NCBI GenBank assembly: GCA_052386775.1
Contig: JBQTJV010000106.1
Location: 1 to 8,657 of the forward strand
Direction: 5' to 3'
Origin: DSOT01 sp052386775
GTDB lineage: Bacteria; Pseudomonadota; Gammaproteobacteria; Burkholderiales; SG8-41
DNA: 8,657 nucleotides
Part shown: one piece after another, positions 1 through 5,864 of the stretch
Layout: each line of letters begins with the position of its first letter
Numbering within the stretch: position 1 is the stretch's first letter
Notes under the pieces: model-generated
Database searches by the model: none
Told to the model about the DNA's origin: nothing
What the model saw: only the letters and a program-made list of their open reading frames with translations
Position numbers and translations under genes: made by a program

Positions 1-213
1 GGAATTGGTCGTGGAACCGGAGAAGCCGCTGAAGTCGGCGCTGAAGCGGCTGGAAACCGTGCCTTCGCCGCGACTCGCCGTGAGCGTATCCATCTGTCGC
101 GTCTGGGTGGTGAGTGTCGCTTCGGTGCTGTCGGCCGCGTAGACCATGGGGCCCGTCGCGAGCGCGCCGGTGAACAACAACAGAGCCGTACCGATTGTCG
201 AGTATCGCTTCAT
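1..213 (-). CDS. Secreted hypothetical protein, 3' end beyond the left edge
   Basis: An open frame runs from ATG at 213 to the window edge without a stop, giving the first 71 residues of a longer protein. The start is well supported: AAGGAG lies 7 bases upstream. The N-terminus reads as a Sec signal peptide: MKRY, a hydrophobic stretch around residues 7-25, and a likely cleavage near VYA-A or YAA-D (residues 24-28). The visible mature part is rich in Ser, Thr and Gly with repeated FSGFSG-like residues. I do not recognise the family with confidence. It begins only 28 bases after the DUF3568 stop on the same strand, so it is probably the third gene of the CoA-transferase transcript. An envelope or exported role is inferred from the signal peptide alone. 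Confidence 0.7.
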   Translation of the reverse strand, partial: MKRYSTIGTALLLFTGALATGPMVYAADSTEATLTTQTRQMDTLTASRGEGTVSSRFSADFSGFSGSTTNS

Positions 214-241
214 GTGGCATCTCCTTGAAAAGGACACCTGC

Positions 242-658
242 TCATCCGCCGCCGAGCGCGCGCTCGGTCTGGAGAATGATCTCAGTCGCGGTTGCCGCGT
301 CGCGAAATATCCCGCTCTTTGCCGTAGTGCGCATACGCGTCGTCTTGGGCGTGATCGCCTCGAGCTCCACTTCGATTTCGCGATCCGCCGCGCGGGCGGT
401 GATCCGCTCGCCGTTTTCGATCGCCTCCTTGCCGCCGGCCTTGATGCCCATGCGATCGAATGCCGTCATGACACCCGCGCGCACCTTGGGCAACGGCAGC
501 GAAAAGGTGCGATACGCAATACCGGTCAGCGTGTGCTGCACGCCCGCCGCGGCGCCGACCCCCATTGCCGTCAACGTAATGGGCTCACACCCGGCCGCTG
601 TCAGCGCGCAGCAGATCGCCGCGAGCCGCCACGGCAACGACTTTGTTGTTATGGTCAC
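242..658 (-). CDS. DUF3568-family predicted lipoprotein
   Basis: This encodes 138 residues if read from GTG at 658. That GTG overlaps the CoA-transferase TGA as GTGA, implying translational coupling. A longer frame extends upstream to 781, but it lies inside the CoA-transferase and encodes no signal sequence, so GTG 658 is preferred although its Shine-Dalgarno is weak. Residues 6-24 (KSLPWRLAAICCALTAAGC) form a lipoprotein signal with a lipobox-like AAG-Cys24. A short Gly/Ala-rich segment (GVGAAAG) follows, then a domain with REIEVELEAITPKTTRMR and a C-terminal TATEIILQTER. This pattern matches the DUF3568 lipoproteins of Proteobacteria as I remember them; their function is unknown. Outer-membrane or periplasmic location is inferred. 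Pairing with a metabolic CoA-transferase is odd, since no pathway link is known to me. Confidence 0.78.
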   Translation of the reverse strand: MTITTKSLPWRLAAICCALTAAGCEPITLTAMGVGAAAGVQHTLTGIAYRTFSLPLPKVRAGVMTAFDRMGIKAGGKEAIENGERITARAADREIEVELEAITPKTTRMRTTAKSGIFRDAATATEIILQTERALGGG

Positions 659-1878
659 GCGGATGCCGTCGCTGGTTCCCGGTATTTGTCGTAAATAACG
701 CCCGATTCGAAGAGCGCGTTGACTTCCGCGTCGGCATAGCCCACGCCTATCAGCGCCTCGCGGGAATGCTGCCCCAGCCATGGGGCAGGCTGGCGGATGG
801 CCAGCAGTTCCCCGGTGGACTTCACCGGAATGCCGAGCGACTTCATGCGCCCGATCTTGGGGTGGTCAATCTCCACGACCATGTTTCGCGCCTTGATGTG
901 GGGGTCGGCCAGGGTCTGCTGATAGGTGTAAACCGGGCCGCCCGGCACTTCCGCGGCGTCCAGTTTTTCCACCCAGTGCGCGGTCGGCTGCGCGGCGAAC
1001 ACCGTCTCGATCTCGCGCTCCAATTGGTCGATGTTCTTCAGCCGCGAGGACAGGTCGACAAAGCGCGGGTCGGTCAGCCACTCCGGTTTGTCGCATACGA
1101 TGGTGCAGAAATTGTGCCACAGCTTGTTGTTGTTGGCGCCCACGGTGACATAGCCGTCCTGGGTCTTGTACGCCTGATAGGGCGTGGAGCGGCGGTGGCG
1201 CGTGCCCGTGGCGGTCGGCAGCTCTCCCGAGCCAAAGTATGCCCCGGACTCCCAGTGCGTCCACGCGAGCCCCGCTTCGAGGAGCGAGGTTTCCAGGTAC
1301 TGACCCTTGCCGGTCTTGAGCCGGCCGATGTACGCGCCGAGGATGCTGTAAAGCGCGGTGACGCCGCTCGCGATGTCGTTCATCGCGATCCCGACTTTGG
1401 CGGGTCGGCCGCCGGGATAACCGGTCATCATCATGATGCCGGACATGCCCTGCGCCACGATGTCGAAACCGCCCTTGCGTCCGTAGGGACCGGTTTGACC
1501 GAAGCCCGACATCGAGGCGTAGATGACGCCGGGATTGAGCTTGCTGACGGTCGCGTAGTCGATGCCGAGCTTGCGCACCACCCCGGGCCGGAAATTTTCA
1601 GTGATGACATCGGCCTTGGCCGCGAGCTTCATGAAGGCTTCCTTGCCGCGCGGGTCCTTCATGTTGAGGGCGATGCTTTTCTTGTTGCGGTTGAGCACGG
1701 CGAAGCAGTATGACTCGCCGTTCACCTTGGGATCGAAGCGGCGGGCGGAATCGCCTTCGGGAAAGTTCTCCACCTTGAGCACCTCCGCGCCCATGTCGCC
1801 GAGCACCATGCAGCAATAGGGCCCGGCCATGACGGTCGTAAGATCCAGTACCTTCACGCCTTCGAGCGGCAGTGGCAT
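655..1878 (-). CDS. Class III (CaiB/BaiF family) acyl-CoA transferase
   Basis: This 407-residue cytosolic enzyme is predicted to move CoA between carboxylic acids, through mixed anhydride and enzyme-acyl-CoA intermediates on a catalytic Asp. Family hallmarks in order: the N-terminal VLDLTTVMAGPYCCMVLGDMGAEVLKVE (about residues 10-37), the NRNKKSIALNMKDPRG segment (63-78), ENFRPG (94-99), ASMSGFGQTGPY (121-132) and GIAMNDIASG (163-172). The last carries Asp168, the expected equivalent of the catalytic Asp169 of formyl-CoA transferase. Length is normal for the family. The start at 1878 has GGAG 9 bases upstream. The gene is first in a minus-strand unit with the DUF3568 gene and diverges from Bug gene 1, which suggests activation of an imported carboxylate. 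Donor and acceptor cannot be assigned: formyl-, succinyl-, carnitine- and mesaconyl-type members look alike at this level. Confidence 0.93.
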   Translation of the reverse strand: MPLPLEGVKVLDLTTVMAGPYCCMVLGDMGAEVLKVENFPEGDSARRFDPKVNGESYCFAVLNRNKKSIALNMKDPRGKEAFMKLAAKADVITENFRPGVVRKLGIDYATVSKLNPGVIYASMSGFGQTGPYGRKGGFDIVAQGMSGIMMMTGYPGGRPAKVGIAMNDIASGVTALYSILGAYIGRLKTGKGQYLETSLLEAGLAWTHWESGAYFGSGELPTATGTRHRRSTPYQAYKTQDGYVTVGANNNKLWHNFCTIVCDKPEWLTDPRFVDLSSRLKNIDQLEREIETVFAAQPTAHWVEKLDAAEVPGGPVYTYQQTLADPHIKARNMVVEIDHPKIGRMKSLGIPVKSTGELLAIRQPAPWLGQHSREALIGVGYADAEVNALFESGVIYDKYREPATASA

Positions 1879-1903
1879 GCGCGATATCTCCGTGTTGACC
1901 GCA

Positions 1904-1917
1904 GCCCGGAACCGGGC
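1904..1917. repeat. GCCCGG-AA-CCGGGC perfect dyad in the CoA-transferase leader
   Basis: Two 6-bp arms (1904-1909 and 1912-1917) are exact reverse complements around two bases. On the minus strand this lies about 26 bases upstream of the CoA-transferase start and downstream of its candidate -10, so it would be transcribed and could fold as a GC-rich leader hairpin (4 bp with a 6-base loop if the tight turn is disallowed). It could instead be a protein-binding dyad. No T-run follows, so it is not an intrinsic terminator. Confidence 0.4.
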
Positions 1918-1946
1918 GCGGCCTGGAAGTTGTTCAATATAAGGTG

Positions 1947-1952
1947 ATTATA
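1947..1952 (-). promoter_or_regulatory. Candidate -10 box (TATAAT) for the CoA-transferase unit
   Basis: The minus strand reads a perfect TATAAT at 1952-1947, about 70 bases upstream of the CoA-transferase start, in an AT-rich patch of otherwise GC-rich sequence. No convincing -35 lies 16-18 bases upstream (the best is TGCGTG), so activator dependence or a different start site is possible. An imperfect match to one arm of the neighbouring TGATAATG repeat (TGATTATA, 1945-1952) overlaps it. Confidence 0.35.
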
Positions 1953-1983
1953 GCGCCCGCCGACACGCCCACGCAGCGCTGGA

Positions 1984-2013
1984 TTGAACGGCGAGGCGCA
2001 TTTCGCTGATAAT
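1984..2013 (+). promoter_or_regulatory. Candidate sigma-70 promoter for Bug gene 1
   Basis: TTGAAC at 1984-1989 and GATAAT at 2008-2013 (5 of 6 matches to TATAAT) are separated by 18 bases. Initiation near 2020 would leave a leader of about 30 bases before ATG 2050. The -10 box lies inside the left arm of the inverted repeat at 2007-2034. Confidence 0.45.
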
Positions 2014-2034
2014 GCCAAAAAAATCACATTATCA
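2007..2034. repeat. Perfect inverted repeat TGATAATG-N12-CATTATCA, candidate operator
   Basis: Two 8-bp arms at 2007-2014 and 2027-2034 are exact reverse complements around a 12-base A-rich spacer. The left arm covers the candidate -10 of Bug gene 1; the right arm ends 3 bases before its AGGAGG. Since transcription would begin between the arms, a DNA operator is more likely than an RNA hairpin. A related half-site, TGATTATA, lies at 1945-1952 over the CoA-transferase -10, so one regulator could act on both divergent units (inference). Confidence 0.45.
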
Positions 2035-2049
2035 TTGAGGAGGTTCACC

Positions 2050-3015
2050 ATGAAGTTGCACTGGCGTATCGCCCTGCCCGTTGTCGCTGCACTGTTTTCC
2101 CCCCTTGCTGCACTTGCTCAGGCCTATCCGGCGAAACCGGTGCGCGTCGTCATCGTCTTTCCGCCGGGCGGTTCGAACGACGTGGTGGGCCGGCTGGTAT
2201 TTCAGAAAGTGTCCGAACTGGCCGGGCAGCAGTTCGTGATCGACAACCGCGGCGGCGCAGCGGGCACCATCGGATCCGACATCGTCGCCAAGAGCCCGCC
2301 GGATGGCTATACCGTGATGGTGCAGTCCACTACGCACGTGGCCAACGCGCACCTTTACCGAAAGCTGCCCTACGACGTGCTCAAGGATTTCATCGGGGTG
2401 ACGCCGATGGCGGTGCAGATCGGGATGCTGGTCGTGCACCCATCCTTGCCGGTCAAGACCGGCAAGGAGTTCATCGCGCTGGCCAAAAAGCGGCCGGGCG
2501 AGATCGTCTACGGGTCGGCCGGCAACGGCAGCTATGTCCATCTCTCGATGGCGCTGATGGCATCCATGGCGGGCGTCAACATGGTGCATGTACCGTATAA
2601 GGGCGGTGGCCCCGTGAATGTAGCGATCGCCTCCGGCGAAGTTCAGGCAGTGCTCGCAACCATCGGCTCTCTCACCGCGAACCTCAATGCGAAGCGGGTG
2701 CGGCCGCTGGGGGTGAGTTCGTCGAAGCGCACGACGGCCTACCCGAATGTTCCGGCCATTGCGGAATTCGTCCCGGGATACGAGTTTACCGCGTGGGTCG
2801 GATGCTTCGTCCCGGCGGGCACACCCAAGCCGATCGTCGATACGCTGAACGGGCTGATCGCCAAGGCGCTGGCGGACAAGGACGTCGCGTCCAAACTGTC
2901 GGCACAGACCCTGGACCCGATGCACATGACGCCGGACCAGTTCGCGGCGCGCATCAAATCCGACTACGACAAGTACGCCAAGGTAGTCAAAATCAGCGGC
3001 GCAAAAGTCGATTGA
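2050..3015 (+). CDS. Bug/TctC-family tripartite tricarboxylate receptor (periplasmic binding protein 1)
   Basis: This 321-residue extracytoplasmic solute receptor resembles those of tripartite tricarboxylate transporters. ATG 2050 is chosen over an in-frame upstream ATG at 1984 because AGGAGG lies 6 bases before it and it begins a clean signal peptide, cleaved near ALA-QAYP (residue 23/24). Family landmarks: YPAKPVRVV, the first ligand loop PPGGSND (38-44), the second loop DNRGGAAGTIG (65-75), PPDGYT (83-88), HVPYKG (180-185), then VPAGTPK. Bug proteins typically bind carboxylates through these two loops. No TctA or TctB gene is nearby, so it may share a distant transporter or act as a sensor. 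It is about 60% identical by hand alignment to the Bug protein at 4859-5821, sharing the HPSLPVK and GAK C-terminal segments. The ligand is unknown. Confidence 0.95.
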   Translation: MKLHWRIALPVVAALFSPLAALAQAYPAKPVRVVIVFPPGGSNDVVGRLVFQKVSELAGQQFVIDNRGGAAGTIGSDIVAKSPPDGYTVMVQSTTHVANAHLYRKLPYDVLKDFIGVTPMAVQIGMLVVHPSLPVKTGKEFIALAKKRPGEIVYGSAGNGSYVHLSMALMASMAGVNMVHVPYKGGGPVNVAIASGEVQAVLATIGSLTANLNAKRVRPLGVSSSKRTTAYPNVPAIAEFVPGYEFTAWVGCFVPAGTPKPIVDTLNGLIAKALADKDVASKLSAQTLDPMHMTPDQFAARIKSDYDKYAKVVKISGAKVD

Positions 3016-3033
3016 TCGCGACTTCGGCGTTTT
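3005..3033 (+). terminator. Weak candidate terminator after Bug gene 1
   Basis: AAGTCG (3005-3010) and CGACTT (3019-3024) can pair as a 6-bp stem whose 8-base loop holds the TGA stop. A run of four T follows at 3030-3033, five bases after the stem. The stem is short, contains A-T pairs and has a poor T-tract, so the call is tentative. Confidence 0.22.
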
Positions 3034-3049
3034 AACTTGTCGTTGGATC

Positions 3050-3078
3050 TTGACGCCATGTCGTAGAAAGTCTACATA
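3050..3078 (+). promoter_or_regulatory. Candidate sigma-70 promoter of the MEDS gene pair
   Basis: TTGACG (3050-3055, 5 of 6 matches to the -35 consensus) is followed after 17 bases by TACATA (3073-3078), or after 19 bases by CATAAG. This falls in a locally AT-rich 132-base spacer that holds no gene. The dyad GTAGA-AAG-TCTAC (3063-3075) fills the right part of the spacer and enters the -10 box. Confidence 0.4.
3063..3075. repeat. GTAGA-AAG-TCTAC dyad within the MEDS promoter, candidate operator
   Basis: Perfect 5-bp arms (3063-3067 and 3071-3075) surround three bases. Outer GTC (3060-3062) and GAC (3080-3082) add imperfect symmetry. The position between -35 and -10 is where a repressor would block transcription. 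DcmR, founder of the MEDS family, is a repressor that also controls its own gene, so autoregulation is a reasonable guess but unproven here. Confidence 0.35.
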
Positions 3079-3147
3079 AGACGCTGAAACTAAAGAAAAA
3101 CTCTTTACAGGCTGTCAGCGGCACTCTACCATGGTGCGCTGATCGCC

Positions 3148-3966
3148 ATGAAGAATGAAGCGTACCCCTGTGCTGTGCTGCGGGATCGACTCGCGGCGCT
3201 CGGCATTCCGCGTGAAGCACATGGGCTACGGGTGCTCGCCGGCATGCTGCCGGTGCGCGCCAACGGCGCGGTCGTGGGCAATTTCGATGCGGACGCCGTC
3301 GCCGAAGCACTGATCTATCTCATCGAAAAGCAGATCGTCGCCGTGCCGTGCCGGGTCGAGCGGCTGCTCGATTTCGACTGGGGCGCACACCGCTGTCATT
3401 TCTACCGCTCGTACGACGACTTGCTGGAATTCCTCACGCCCTATTTCAGTCAGGGCCTCGAGGCCGGTGAGTACTGCCTGTGGCTTTCGGAGCGCGCGTC
3501 CCTTTCCGAATCGCTTCTGGCTGCGCTGGCCTCGGCCATACCGGATTTCGAGGAATACGCGGAAGCAATGGAATGTGCCGGGCGGGACGAATGGTATCTG
3601 GACGAGGAGGGCGCGCTCAAGAATACCGGCCTGCTGCTCGCGAACTGGAAGCAAAAACTGGAAGCGGCGTCGGGCGCCGGCTATCGCGGTCTGCGCACCG
3701 CAGCGGATGCCGGCGGCCTCGAGGCAAGACACTGGGACGGTTTTGCGGAATACGAATGCCAGGTCGACGCCGCGCTGGACGAGCTCAACATCAAGGCCTT
3801 GTGCGCCTATCCGCTGCGTGAATACCGGCCGCAGCAGTTGAGCGATCTGCGCGGTTGCCACCAGGATCTGTTCGTGAAGGGTGACCGGTGGTGGCACCGG
3901 ATCGCGACGACGGATACGAACGAAGCCCAGGCCGTATTGAGGGCGTTGCAGGGAGGCAGACCATGA
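3148..3966 (+). CDS. MEDS-domain (DcmR-like) sensory protein 1
   Basis: This 272-residue soluble protein has no signal peptide or membrane segment. Residues about 79-265 resemble the MEDS domain (methanogen/methylotroph DcmR sensory domain), predicted to sense small hydrocarbon derivatives. The entry motif is HRCHFYRSYDDLLEFL (81-96), followed by GLEAGEYCLWLS (103-114), GLRTAADAGG (181-190), the YE-containing segment near 202, and LCAYPL (218-223). Residues 1-75 are distinct; a faint MerR-wing-like stretch (AGMLPVRANGAVVGNFDADAV, 31-51) could be a degenerate DNA-binding region, but I see no clean helix-turn-helix. Eight Cys residues (8, 68, 83, 110, 142, 204, 219, 237) are many for a cytosolic protein of this size. 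ATG 3148 has no good ribosome site; ATG 3154 is an alternative. Its stop overlaps the next gene's start as ATGA. Confidence 0.82.
   Translation: MKNEAYPCAVLRDRLAALGIPREAHGLRVLAGMLPVRANGAVVGNFDADAVAEALIYLIEKQIVAVPCRVERLLDFDWGAHRCHFYRSYDDLLEFLTPYFSQGLEAGEYCLWLSERASLSESLLAALASAIPDFEEYAEAMECAGRDEWYLDEEGALKNTGLLLANWKQKLEAASGAGYRGLRTAADAGGLEARHWDGFAEYECQVDAALDELNIKALCAYPLREYRPQQLSDLRGCHQDLFVKGDRWWHRIATTDTNEAQAVLRALQGGRP
3952..3956 (+). promoter_or_regulatory. Ribosome binding site fixing the start of MEDS gene 2
   Basis: GGAGG ends 6 bases before ATG 3963, inside the end of MEDS gene 1. It supports ATG 3963, which overlaps the upstream TGA as ATGA, over the in-frame upstream ATG at 3888. Confidence 0.75.
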
Positions 3967-4760
3967 ATTCGTGGCAGTCGCTGCTGGAACGGCCCGAGGA
4001 CGGAAACCACATCGCCCAGCTCTACCAGGATGAAGAGTCTCTGATCGAGACGTTGAGTCACTTCGTCGGAGCGGGCCTGATGAACGGCGAGGCGGTGGTG
4101 GTGTTCGTTACGCCGCGCCACTGGGAAGCCTGCCTGAAGCAACTCGGCGCACACCGCGTGGCCCCTCAGGATGCCGAATTGCGCGGGCAAGTCGTGGTCG
4201 TCGACGCGCGCTCGGCGTTGTCGCGTTTCATGGTGAACGGCACGCCGGATTGGAAGAAGTTTCAGGACCTCGTGGGGACGGTGCTCAACCTGACCCGACG
4301 ACGGTATCCCCGCATCAGGGCGTTTGGCGAAATGGTGGACTTGCTGTGGCAGCGGGGCGAGCGCGCGGCGGCGCTGCGTCTGGAAGAGTTATGGAACCAT
4401 CTGATCAAGGTGCAGAATCTGACGCTCTGCTGCGCCTATCACATCGACCCGCTGAATGAAGACGCCGATCACGACTCCGTGCAGAGCATATGCGCCTTGC
4501 ACTCCCACATGTTGCCGGTGCGCGATCACGAGGCCCTGGAGCAGCGCGTCGGTTGCGCCAGCGAGTCGCTGCTCGGCTCGCGGGGTGCGCGACTGTTGCG
4601 GGAGCTTGCGGCAGTCCATCGTCCATCGACGCAGATGCCGGACGTGCAGTCCACGATGCTGTGGATGAAAGAACACATGCCGATCACGGCGGCTAAAATC
4701 CTCTCGCGTCTGCGTGCGAAGCGTCGCAGGAAGCCGGCGCCCGCCCTTGCCGAAGCCTGA
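3963..4760 (+). CDS. MEDS-domain (DcmR-like) sensory protein 2
   Basis: This 265-residue predicted cytosolic protein has a MEDS domain over about residues 14-165. The entry motif NHIAQLYQDEESLIETL (15-31) carries Ala where protein 1 has Cys. Then come GAGLMNGEAVVVFVT (36-50), a VVVVDAR strand (77-83), AFGEMVDLLWQRGERAAALRLEELWNHL (120-147), highly typical of the family, and LCCAYHIDP (155-163). About 100 residues follow without a recognised domain; they are helical-looking and include a basic patch, RAKRRRK (251-257), that might touch nucleic acid or acidic lipid. No kinase, HTH or output domain is evident. Start-stop overlap with MEDS gene 1 implies coupled synthesis and perhaps a heteromer. 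The two are clearly different in sequence, so this is not a recent duplication. Confidence 0.85.
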   Translation: MNSWQSLLERPEDGNHIAQLYQDEESLIETLSHFVGAGLMNGEAVVVFVTPRHWEACLKQLGAHRVAPQDAELRGQVVVVDARSALSRFMVNGTPDWKKFQDLVGTVLNLTRRRYPRIRAFGEMVDLLWQRGERAAALRLEELWNHLIKVQNLTLCCAYHIDPLNEDADHDSVQSICALHSHMLPVRDHEALEQRVGCASESLLGSRGARLLRELAAVHRPSTQMPDVQSTMLWMKEHMPITAAKILSRLRAKRRRKPAPALAEA

Positions 4761-4790
4761 AAGCCCGCCCGAGTCCGGGTTGCGCACTGC

Positions 4791-4814
4791 GGCGCGGTGG
4801 AGCGCCTGGTTTTT
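4791..4814 (+). terminator. Candidate intrinsic terminator after the MEDS pair
   Basis: GGCGC (4791-4795) and GCGCC (4802-4806) form a 5-bp GC stem with a 6-base loop, followed after TGG by TTTTT (4810-4814). If real it separates the MEDS transcript from Bug gene 2. The T-run runs directly into the next candidate promoter. Confidence 0.4.
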
Positions 4815-4822
4815 GGCATAAT
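4814..4822 (+). promoter_or_regulatory. Candidate extended -10 promoter of Bug gene 2
   Basis: TG-G-CATAAT at 4814-4822 matches an extended -10 (5 of 6 in the hexamer), about 37 bases upstream of ATG 4859. No good -35 is seen at the usual distance, which is tolerable for extended -10 promoters. The inverted repeat upstream of Bug gene 1 is not conserved here. Confidence 0.35.
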
Positions 4823-4858
4823 CGCACCTTCATCCGAAATCAAGCGAAGAGGCACGTA

Positions 4859-5821
4859 ATGAAGATCATCGGCGCGGTGGTGCTCGCGGCATCCTTGTTG
4901 GCAACGCCCGTGGTGCTCGCGCAGAGCTATCCCGTCAAACCGGTGCGCGTCGTCATTCCGTGGCCGCCGGGCGGATCCAACGATGTGGTCGGGAGGCTGG
5001 TCCTTCAGAAGCTCGCGCAGACCATGGGCCAGCAGTTTGTCGTGGACAATCGAGCAGGCGCGGCCGGATCCATCGGCGCCGAAGTCGTGGCGAAGGCGCC
5101 GCCGGACGGCTATACCCTGATGGTGCATTCGACGACCCATCTCGGAAACGGCACGCTCTACCGCAACCTCCCCTATGACGTCATCAAGGATTTTTCCGCC
5201 GTCGCGCTGCTGAGCGCTCAGCCGGGCGTGCTGACGGTGCATCCGTCCTTACCGGTGAAATCGGTGCGCGAGTTCATTGCGCTCGCGAAATCGCGTCCCG
5301 GCCAGATTCTCTATTCGTCCTCCGGCAACGGCAGCGCGCCGCATCTTTCCATGGCGTTGTTCGTTTCGATGTCCGGAATCAACATCGTGCACGTGCCGTA
5401 CAAAGGCGGCGTGCCCCAGGTGACGGCACTGGTATCCGGCGAGACGCAAAGTTCGCTCGCCACCATATCGACGGTCATCGCGCACATCCGGAATGACAAA
5501 TTGCGCCCCCTCGGCGTGTCGTCGGCCAAACCGACGAAAGTGCTTCCCGGCATACCGACCATCGCGGACTCCGGCGTGCCGGGTTACGAGATGGCGCCGT
5601 GGATCGGCGTGTTCGCCCCGGCCGGCACGCCGAAGAACATCATCGAACGCCTCAACGCGGAAGTGAACAAGGCGCTGTCGCAGCCCGACATCGTGCAGAA
5701 ACTGGAAGCGCAGGCGCTGGACCCGTGGCCGACCACGCCGGAGGAGTTCAATGCCCGGCTCAAGACCGATTTCGACAAGTACGCCAGGTTGATCAAGTTG
5801 AGCGGCGCGAAGATCGAGTAG
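4859..5821 (+). CDS. Bug/TctC-family tripartite tricarboxylate receptor (periplasmic binding protein 2)
   Basis: This 320-residue solute receptor is of normal family length. GAAGAGG lies 6 bases before ATG 4859. The signal peptide is cleaved near VLA-QSYP (residue 21/22). Family landmarks are YPVKPVRVV, PPGGSNDVVGR, DNRAGAAGSIG, PPDGYT, HVPYKGG (178-184) and FAPAGTPK. It is a close paralogue of the protein at 2050-3015. Divergence is concentrated after KDF (SAVALLSAQP against IGVTPMAVQI), in the ISTVIAHIRN segment and around the PW(I/V)G region, while the two ligand loops are almost unchanged. This suggests the same carboxylate-binding mode with altered specificity or partners. It follows the MEDS pair after 98 bases with its own candidate promoter. 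No TctA or TctB lies in the window. Confidence 0.95.
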   Translation: MKIIGAVVLAASLLATPVVLAQSYPVKPVRVVIPWPPGGSNDVVGRLVLQKLAQTMGQQFVVDNRAGAAGSIGAEVVAKAPPDGYTLMVHSTTHLGNGTLYRNLPYDVIKDFSAVALLSAQPGVLTVHPSLPVKSVREFIALAKSRPGQILYSSSGNGSAPHLSMALFVSMSGINIVHVPYKGGVPQVTALVSGETQSSLATISTVIAHIRNDKLRPLGVSSAKPTKVLPGIPTIADSGVPGYEMAPWIGVFAPAGTPKNIIERLNAEVNKALSQPDIVQKLEAQALDPWPTTPEEFNARLKTDFDKYARLIKLSGAKIE

Positions 5822-5864
5822 GGCGGTCGGCGCTCGCCGCGGCGGTAGCTTGCGTTCCCCCTTC

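Noticed and set aside
146..694. Overlapping plus-strand frames opposite the DUF3568 gene
   Set aside because: The minus strand has a lipobox, a DUF3568 pattern and operon spacing. The plus frames lack ribosome sites and domains.
643..1713. Long plus-strand open frame of 356 codons opposite the CoA-transferase
   Set aside because: It is antisense to a strongly supported gene, rich in Arg, His, Gly and Val as expected of GC-rich shadow frames, and has no recognisable domain.
2032..2925. Minus-strand open frame of 297 codons opposite Bug gene 1
   Set aside because: It is a shadow of the Bug coding frame with low-complexity His/Arg composition. A similar shadow appears in the same place in the paralogue, as expected from shared codon use.
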